Shown: one piece after another, positions 59,257 to 64,000 of the stretch | How the letters are laid out: each line of letters begins with the position of its first letter | How positions within the stretch are numbered: position 1 is the stretch's first letter | The notes under the pieces: generated by a model | Database searches by the model: none | The model's input: the letters and a program-made list of their open reading frames with translations, nothing else | What the model was told of the DNA's origin: nothing | Position numbers and translations under genes: made by a program | Origin: Phycisphaerae bacterium | GTDB lineage: Bacteria > Planctomycetota > Phycisphaerae > Sedimentisphaerales > Anaerobacaceae | Direction: 5' to 3' | DNA length: 64,000 nucleotides | Assembly: GCA_012744475.1 (NCBI GenBank) | Contig: JAAYBV010000051.1 | Span: 1-64,000 of the forward strand

Positions 59257-61335
59257 ATGAAGACCGTCATTGATGTTCTGGAAGAGAGGATCGGCGCGGC
59301 GATGGCGGCCGTCGCCGGTACCGAAGACTGCGCCGCGATCGTACGCCCCACCGCCGATGCGCGGTTTGGAGACTACCAGGCCAACGGGGTCATGGCGCTG
59401 GCCAAGCGGCTCAAGACCAACCCGCGCAAGCTGGCCGAGCAGGTGGTCCAGCGGCTGGATGTCTCTGATGTATGCGAACCGCCCGAGATCGCCGGACCGG
59501 GCTTCATCAACCTGAGATTGAAGCCCGACTGCGTCGCGCGGCAACTGCTCCGCATCAACGCCGACGATTCCGAGCGTCTTGGCGTCGAGCCGACCGCCAC
59601 ACCCCTGAACACCGTCGTCGATTTCTCCAGTCCCAACATCGCCAAGGAGATGCACGTCGGACACCTGCGCAGCACGATCCTCGGGGACGCCATCTGCCGC
59701 GTACTCGAATTCCTCGGCCACCCCGTCATCCGCCCCGTCATCCGCCAAAACCACATCGGCGACTGGGGCACGGCCCTGGGGAAGGTGATTCTTGGATTGT
59801 GGCACATGTGCATGGACGAAAAGAAGCATAAATCCGAGCTGTACTATGTGCACGAGCTCAGGGAACTTAAGGCTCAGGCTGGGAATAGAGAGAGCTTGAC
59901 GGCTCTCTGTCAGAAGATACGCAACCGGCACGAAAGAGATTGGGAGGCAGACTTTCAATATACGCGAGGTGATGGGGAGAAGTACTTCAAACCCTTCCTT
60001 GATGACCTCAAGAACAACAAGAGGGACTTGAGGGAGTTCTGGGAGAGGATTACGGCTCTCTACCAATACGTCAACCTGCTGGAGGAGTCATCTTCTCAGT
60101 TCCGATTGATGATTACAACGCGAAGGAAGAAGCAACACTTCAGAGAGGACGAGGATCCCTTCGAGTATCCCAGCATACCATACGAGTCCCTTTCCCGGCA
60201 CATCACATCGATGATGCAGAAGATTGATGATAAGGATAACGAACAGGAGAAGTGGGCATGGGAGCTTGTCACAGAAATTTCGTTGGCGCATTGCGATGAG
60301 ATTTATCGGAAGCTGAATGTGACCTTGTCGATGAACGATGTGCGGGGCGAGAGTTTCTACAGACGACTTCTTGGACCTATCGTCAAGAGGTTACAGAAAG
60401 ATGGAGTAGCTGAGGAATCGGATGGGGCGGTGTGTATGTTCCCCGAAGGGTTCAAGAACAAGGAGGGCCAACCGCTACCATTCATCATTCAGAAATCCGA
60501 CGGAGCGCATCTCTATGGAACCACTGACTTGGCCGCACTCCGTTACCGTGTCCGCAGACTGCAGGCCGACCGGATCGTTTATGTGACTGACGCCCGGCAG
60601 ATTCAGCACTTCGATATGCTCTTCAAGGCGGCCGACATGGCTGGGTGGGATCGGCGGGATGGCGAGAAGGTCGAACTGGTTCACGTGACATTCGGCAGCG
60701 TCCTGGGGGAGGACGGCCGGCCGCTCAAGACGCGTTCCGGCGAGAACGTCAAACTCAAGGAACTGCTCGACGAGGCCGTCGAGCGGGCGAAATCGGTCGT
60801 CGAAGAGAAGAACCCCGACCTGCCGTCCAACAGGAAAGCCGAGATCGCCACGGCCGTCGGGATCGGTGCTGTCAAGTACGCCGACTACGCGAACAATCGG
60901 ACCAGCGACTATGTCTTCAGCTTCGACAAGATGCTGGCGATGGACGGCAACACCGCGCCATACATGCAGTACGCCTACGCCCGCATCAAGTCCATCGAGC
61001 GCAAGGCCGAGAGCAAGGGCGTCCATATCCAGGAGGAATTGCACAATACCGCCTCGCTCGACCTGAGCGAGCCGAGCGAACTGGACCTGGGCAAGCATTT
61101 GGCTCGTTACGGGGAGGCGATCGAGTCGGCGGCGGCGGACTTTCGGCCCAACTACCTGACCGCGTATTTGTACGAGCTGGCACAAAAATTCAGCGCCTTC
61201 TACACGAACTGCCCGGTGCTCGATGCGCCGCGTGAGAAGCGACCGACGAGGCTGCTGCTGTGCGATCTGACCGCCAAGACGATTCGCCACGGTCTCAGCA
61301 AGCTGCTGGGCATCGCGGTCGTCGACCAGATGTGA
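59257..61335 (+). CDS. argS: Arginyl-tRNA synthetase, with a compositionally distinct middle
   Basis: 692 residues from the ATG at 59257. The N-terminal Add1 domain precedes the class I core with HIGH as HVGH in NIAKEMHVGHLRSTILGD. IRQNHIGDWGTALGKV and VIQKSDGAHLYGTTDLAALR-type motifs are present (here FIIQKSDGAHLYGTTDLAAL), and LKTRSGENVKL stands in for KMSKS. The C-terminal anticodon domain ends LGIAVVDQM. Residues ~185-340 are longer than in common ArgRS. From about residue 180 to 435 the codons are AGA/AGG-rich and less GC-rich than the flanks. It charges tRNA-Arg. Confidence 0.95.
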   Translation: MKTVIDVLEERIGAAMAAVAGTEDCAAIVRPTADARFGDYQANGVMALAKRLKTNPRKLAEQVVQRLDVSDVCEPPEIAGPGFINLRLKPDCVARQLLRINADDSERLGVEPTATPLNTVVDFSSPNIAKEMHVGHLRSTILGDAICRVLEFLGHPVIRPVIRQNHIGDWGTALGKVILGLWHMCMDEKKHKSELYYVHELRELKAQAGNRESLTALCQKIRNRHERDWEADFQYTRGDGEKYFKPFLDDLKNNKRDLREFWERITALYQYVNLLEESSSQFRLMITTRRKKQHFREDEDPFEYPSIPYESLSRHITSMMQKIDDKDNEQEKWAWELVTEISLAHCDEIYRKLNVTLSMNDVRGESFYRRLLGPIVKRLQKDGVAEESDGAVCMFPEGFKNKEGQPLPFIIQKSDGAHLYGTTDLAALRYRVRRLQADRIVYVTDARQIQHFDMLFKAADMAGWDRRDGEKVELVHVTFGSVLGEDGRPLKTRSGENVKLKELLDEAVERAKSVVEEKNPDLPSNRKAEIATAVGIGAVKYADYANNRTSDYVFSFDKMLAMDGNTAPYMQYAYARIKSIERKAESKGVHIQEELHNTASLDLSEPSELDLGKHLARYGEAIESAAADFRPNYLTAYLYELAQKFSAFYTNCPVLDAPREKRPTRLLLCDLTAKTIRHGLSKLLGIAVVDQM

Positions 61336-61344
61336 GGAAACGCC

Positions 61345-61755
61345 ATGAGAGTTGTGCAGAAGGAATTCCGAGTCGGCACGCACAGCCGCAGCGAGATGAT
61401 CGATATCACCGCCCAGGTCCAATCCATCGTCCGCGACTCGGGGATTGCCAGCGGCCAGGTCGTCGTTTTCTGCCCACACACAACCGCCGCGATCACGATC
61501 AACGAGAACGCCGATCCGGCCGTCCCGCACGATATCCTCTTGACGCTCAATGAGTTGCTGCCGCACGATCGCAGCGGGTATCGCCACAGCGAGGGCAATT
61601 CAGACGCCCACTGCGCCAGTTCGCTCGTCGGAGCCAGCGAACAGGTGCTCCTGTACAACGGACGCCTGACGCTCGGGACCTGGCAAGGGATCTTCTTCTG
61701 CGAATTCGACGGCCCGCGCAACAGGAAGGTCGTCGTGCAGGTCTGTGGGGAGTGA
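61345..61755 (+). CDS. YjbQ family protein (secondary thiamine-phosphate synthase)
   Basis: 136 residues. UPF0047/YjbQ motifs are complete: SRSEMIDITAQVQSIV, VVVFCPHTTAAITINENAD, LLPHDRSGYRHSEGNSDAHC and the C-terminal GTWQGIFFCEFDGPRNRKVV. Histidine and Glu/Asp residues cluster as in the metal site of the trimer. E. coli YjbQ has weak thiamine-phosphate synthase activity; the physiological role is uncertain. It starts 9 bases after argS. Confidence 0.92.
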   Translation: MRVVQKEFRVGTHSRSEMIDITAQVQSIVRDSGIASGQVVVFCPHTTAAITINENADPAVPHDILLTLNELLPHDRSGYRHSEGNSDAHCASSLVGASEQVLLYNGRLTLGTWQGIFFCEFDGPRNRKVVVQVCGE

Positions 61756-62555
61756 TTTTCACGCCGGCGCCGAATGCGAAACGGGGCAATTCCCTGTCTG
61801 CCACGGGCTCGGAAGGCGCATAAAAATGGCGAGGTGGTGGTTCCGGCTGGGGGGGAGACCGGTGGACCACGCTGCCTCGCCGAGGTTTATTAGCTTTGGC
61901 ATACCGCCCAGTTGTACAACGTCAAAGAGCGAGTATAATGCTTCCAACCGACCTGTCAAACACTATTCGCGAAAACCACGCACCTATCAGGGCGATATAG
62001 CCACCCCATTTCACTCCATTGAATAAGACGATTATACCTCGTTTAACACCCCCTTGCAAGACAAAAAACCACGATTTTCACATTTTCCTGCACGCACGCC
62101 GGTATTTCGACATCGCGATAAGTCCCGATGCGACAATGTGTTGCGATCCTCGCTCGCAAGAGAGTCGATTCGGCGTGCATCCGTCGGGCCGGCCGGATGC
62201 CGAACCGGTGTTGAATACGCCAGAACACCGCTGTCAGACGCCCGCCGATGGTCCGATCCGGGATTTCCCCGATGGGACCGCCCACCGAGCCGGCCGATCC
62301 GACGCAAGCGACGCATCCGCCCGGCCCCCCCCCCCCGATTATAGCATTACTGTATCCAATATAACTGCAAAAGGATTCGTCGCGCCGGTCGCCCCGGCCC
62401 GCACGGTGCGAGCCGGGCCGGGCTTGGCAAAATGCGCCCCATTTTTCGGTTGACGACTTGTCGGGCACGCGAGGAATCCATAAACTAACATGCTCAGTGA
62501 ATGCCTTGTTCTGAACGAAGATGAAGATTTCTCCTTTCATCCGCAACTGCTGCAG
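61756..62555. other. Long intergenic region with a poly-C tract
   Basis: About 730-800 bases. Small plus-strand frames (61745-62026, 62019-62453) have no domain and uneven composition, so I do not call them. The stretch mixes AT-rich parts (61890-62060, 62340-62370) with a run of more than ten C residues near 62326-62337 and a GC-rich imperfect inverted repeat near 62390-62425. No RNA gene was recognised. Confidence 0.5.
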
Positions 62556-63281
62556 ATGACGAAACTCGCAGAGAGAATTGAGCGTGTCAAAGAGACGATC
62601 GCCTCGGCGTGCGCGCGGTCGCGCCGGGAGGTGGAGGACGTCCGACTGGTGATTGTGACCAAATCCGCCGGCATCGAGGAAATCGAAGAAGTCGTCCGGC
62701 TTGGCTTCAATCACCTGGGGGAGAACCGCGTGCTCCAACTGAAGAAGGTAGCGGGCCAGGTGGCCGAATTCCTTCAGCAACACGCCGATGACAGCACGAT
62801 GCCGAAGACCGTCCACTGGCACATGATCGGACACCTCCAGCGCAACAAAGTCCGGCAGGTGCTGCCCACAGCCTCCCTGATCCACTCGGTGGACACGCTG
62901 CGCCTGGCCGAAGAGATCAATGGCGCTGCCAACAAGCTCGGCTTGCGTCCGCGGGTGCTGCTCCAGGTCAACACGTCCAATGAGCCGCAGAAGTACGGCG
63001 TGCCCGTCGGGGCCGCCACGCACCTGGCCGAGCAGATCGAGACCCTGCCCAACCTCCAGCTCATCGGCCTGATGACCATGGCCCCGCTGACCCGCGACCA
63101 GGACGTCATCCGAACCTGCTTTGCCCGGGCCCATGAGCTGTTCTGCGAGATGCGCGGAGAGAAGATCGTCGGCCCGCAGTTCACCGAGCTGAGCATGGGC
63201 ATGAGTTCCGACTACGAGATCGCCGTCGAAGAGGGCGCGACCATCCTGCGCATCGGCTCGGCGATCTTCGCCGGCTCGTAG
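62556..63281 (+). CDS. YggS family pyridoxal-phosphate-binding protein
   Basis: 241 residues from the ATG at 62556 (TKLAERIERVKETIASACAR), where homologues normally start; the frame is open from an ATG at 62490 and neither start has a good ribosome-binding site. The PLP lysine is in VRLVIVTKSAG. Other family motifs are NHLGENRVLQL, HWHMIGHLQRNKV, SVDTLRLAEEI, VLLQVNTSNEPQKYGV, LIGLMTMAP, ELSMGMSSDYEIAVEEGAT and LRIGSAIFA. It buffers PLP and affects amino-acid balance rather than catalysing a known reaction. Confidence 0.92.
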   Translation: MTKLAERIERVKETIASACARSRREVEDVRLVIVTKSAGIEEIEEVVRLGFNHLGENRVLQLKKVAGQVAEFLQQHADDSTMPKTVHWHMIGHLQRNKVRQVLPTASLIHSVDTLRLAEEINGAANKLGLRPRVLLQVNTSNEPQKYGVPVGAATHLAEQIETLPNLQLIGLMTMAPLTRDQDVIRTCFARAHELFCEMRGEKIVGPQFTELSMGMSSDYEIAVEEGATILRIGSAIFAGS

Positions 63282-63324
63282 CGTGCCCGTGAGGGCATAC
63301 AGGGGGGTGACGCCTTACGGCGTC
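63279..63324. repeat. TAG-headed palindromes after yggS
   Basis: The yggS stop TAG begins TAGCG-TGCCC-GTGA-GGGCA (63284-63297). Soon after come GACGCC-TTAC-GGCGTC (63309-63324) and GCTACA, which on the opposite strand is again TGTAGC + palindrome. Two elements of the same class thus face each other. Confidence 0.55.
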
Positions 63325-63469
63325 GCTACAACCGGCCGCCTTCCCCGGAATCAAAAAAAGCGAGAAAATCCCCAAAGTCGCCCTCGCTTCGAGACGACAC
63401 TACGGTAGCGAACACAACCCGCACGGACGGGGTGTTGCGCTTTTCGCTGCATGACAGAAGGTGACCACT

Positions 63470-64000
63470 ATGGGCAAAACACAAGCAGGAAGCGTTGTCG
63501 AAGCACCCATCAGCTTCACCGACGTCATTTTTCTGTCCGATAAACCTCAGCTCCCCCTCGAAGTCAGGCGGTTATTTCGGCAGAAGAAGCTGTCCTTTCG
63601 CCTGCTGCCTATGGAAGGCTACCGCCAGGTCCACCTTCGTCCCGATCTCGTCGGCACGGTGATCATCGACGCCGAGGGCATCGATGCCTCGCAGGACCAG
63701 CGACTGGGCCGAATCATGGAGACCCTCGAACGGGACAACCTCGGCATCATCCTGCTGACCCAGCGCATTAAACGAGCGGTCCGCAGCTTCTCGCTGATGC
63801 CATCCGACAGCAGCTTTTCCATGACCGGCAAATTCGCGTCCATCTCGCTCGACGCCCTGTGGGCGCGGATCAGCGTCAACCTCGCGGACCGCAAGAAGCA
63901 GGAATCGGGAATCGCGGTCAAACCGGCGCCGAGTCTCAGCGCCGCCCAGCGGTTCGCGACGAACACATCCGACGACGCCTCGAGCGAAACGGAGCCTCAT
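63470..64000 (+). CDS. Unrecognised protein, N-terminal part (cut by window edge)
   Basis: The frame opens at the ATG at 63470, behind AGAAGG, and runs off the edge after 177 residues. The first ~130 residues look like a Rossmann/receiver-like alpha-beta domain (FTDVIFLSDKPQLPLEVRRL, VGTVIIDAEGIDASQDQRLG, NLGIILLTQRIKRAVRSF). A polar linker with Ser/Ala/Thr follows. No membrane segment or signal peptide is present. It could be the N-terminal sensing part of a longer signalling protein; the missing C-terminus would decide. Confidence 0.7.
   Translation, partial: MGKTQAGSVVEAPISFTDVIFLSDKPQLPLEVRRLFRQKKLSFRLLPMEGYRQVHLRPDLVGTVIIDAEGIDASQDQRLGRIMETLERDNLGIILLTQRIKRAVRSFSLMPSDSSFSMTGKFASISLDALWARISVNLADRKKQESGIAVKPAPSLSAAQRFATNTSDDASSETEPH

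Noticed and set aside
62019-62453. 144-codon plus-strand frame after yjbQ
   Set aside because: It spans AT-rich and poly-C sequence, has proline/arginine-rich junk composition, no ribosome-binding site and no recognisable domain.

Overview
The window looks like a piece of a GC-rich chromosome from a planctomycete, probably class Phycisphaerae (Sedimentisphaerales-like). I infer this from several things: large secreted proteins that combine LamG or CBM9-like, discoidin and 'VYFGTS.DDVN' modules; tandem membrane-anchored proteins with a pseudopilin-like tail; a dimeric GlyRS; a K+-dependent type membrane pyrophosphatase; and an adenosylcobalamin-dependent ribonucleotide reductase. No rRNA, complete tRNA, CRISPR array, transposase or phage module was recognised.

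Layout. 1-926 is the N-terminal part of a LamG protein that runs off the left edge. 1330-2938 holds a ferritin-like protein and a homologue of tRNA-queuosine mannosyltransferase. 2948-13271 is one minus-strand block for L-arabinose use. In transcription order it is a secreted GH97 glycosidase, a lipoprotein aldose epimerase, a sodium:solute symporter, ribulokinase, ribulose-5-phosphate 4-epimerase, a FucI/AraA-family isomerase and a XylR-type regulator: liberate, mutarotate, import, isomerise, phosphorylate and epimerise to xylulose-5-phosphate. 13473-14854 is an overlapping trio of two half-size ferritin-like proteins and a secreted lipase-like hydrolase. 15636-21815 is glyS followed by three tandem paralogous membrane-anchored proteins and a PspC protein.

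21913-35099 is mixed housekeeping and accessory material: two secreted hydrolases, a nucleotidyltransferase pair, agmatine deiminase with N-carbamoylputrescine amidase (agmatine to putrescine), asnS with an unusual coiled-coil insertion, a DUF6883/DUF4926 pair, a ComB-like phosphatase with prmC, apt and a short primary-type sigma factor. 35546-44223 is an array of three large secreted paralogues, each followed by a GC-rich hairpin. 44678-49769 holds uvrC (without its C-terminal HhH region) and nrdJ. 49909-56100 contains two more nucleotidyltransferase pairs, rplM-rpsI with a good sigma-70 promoter, argC, a nitrilase and argJ. 56319-61755 has hppA, rsfS, a mosaic argS and yjbQ. The right end holds a YggS protein and the N-terminus of an unrecognised protein.

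The points most worth a second look are: the argS gene, whose middle third uses different codons from its flanks; the three tandem paralogues with PspC; the half-ferritin pair; three independent nucleotidyltransferase/small-partner pairs; two classes of intergenic palindrome, one of which appears to supply TAG stop codons; and the AsnRS coiled-coil insertion. All calls come from reading the sequence only; no database search was run.
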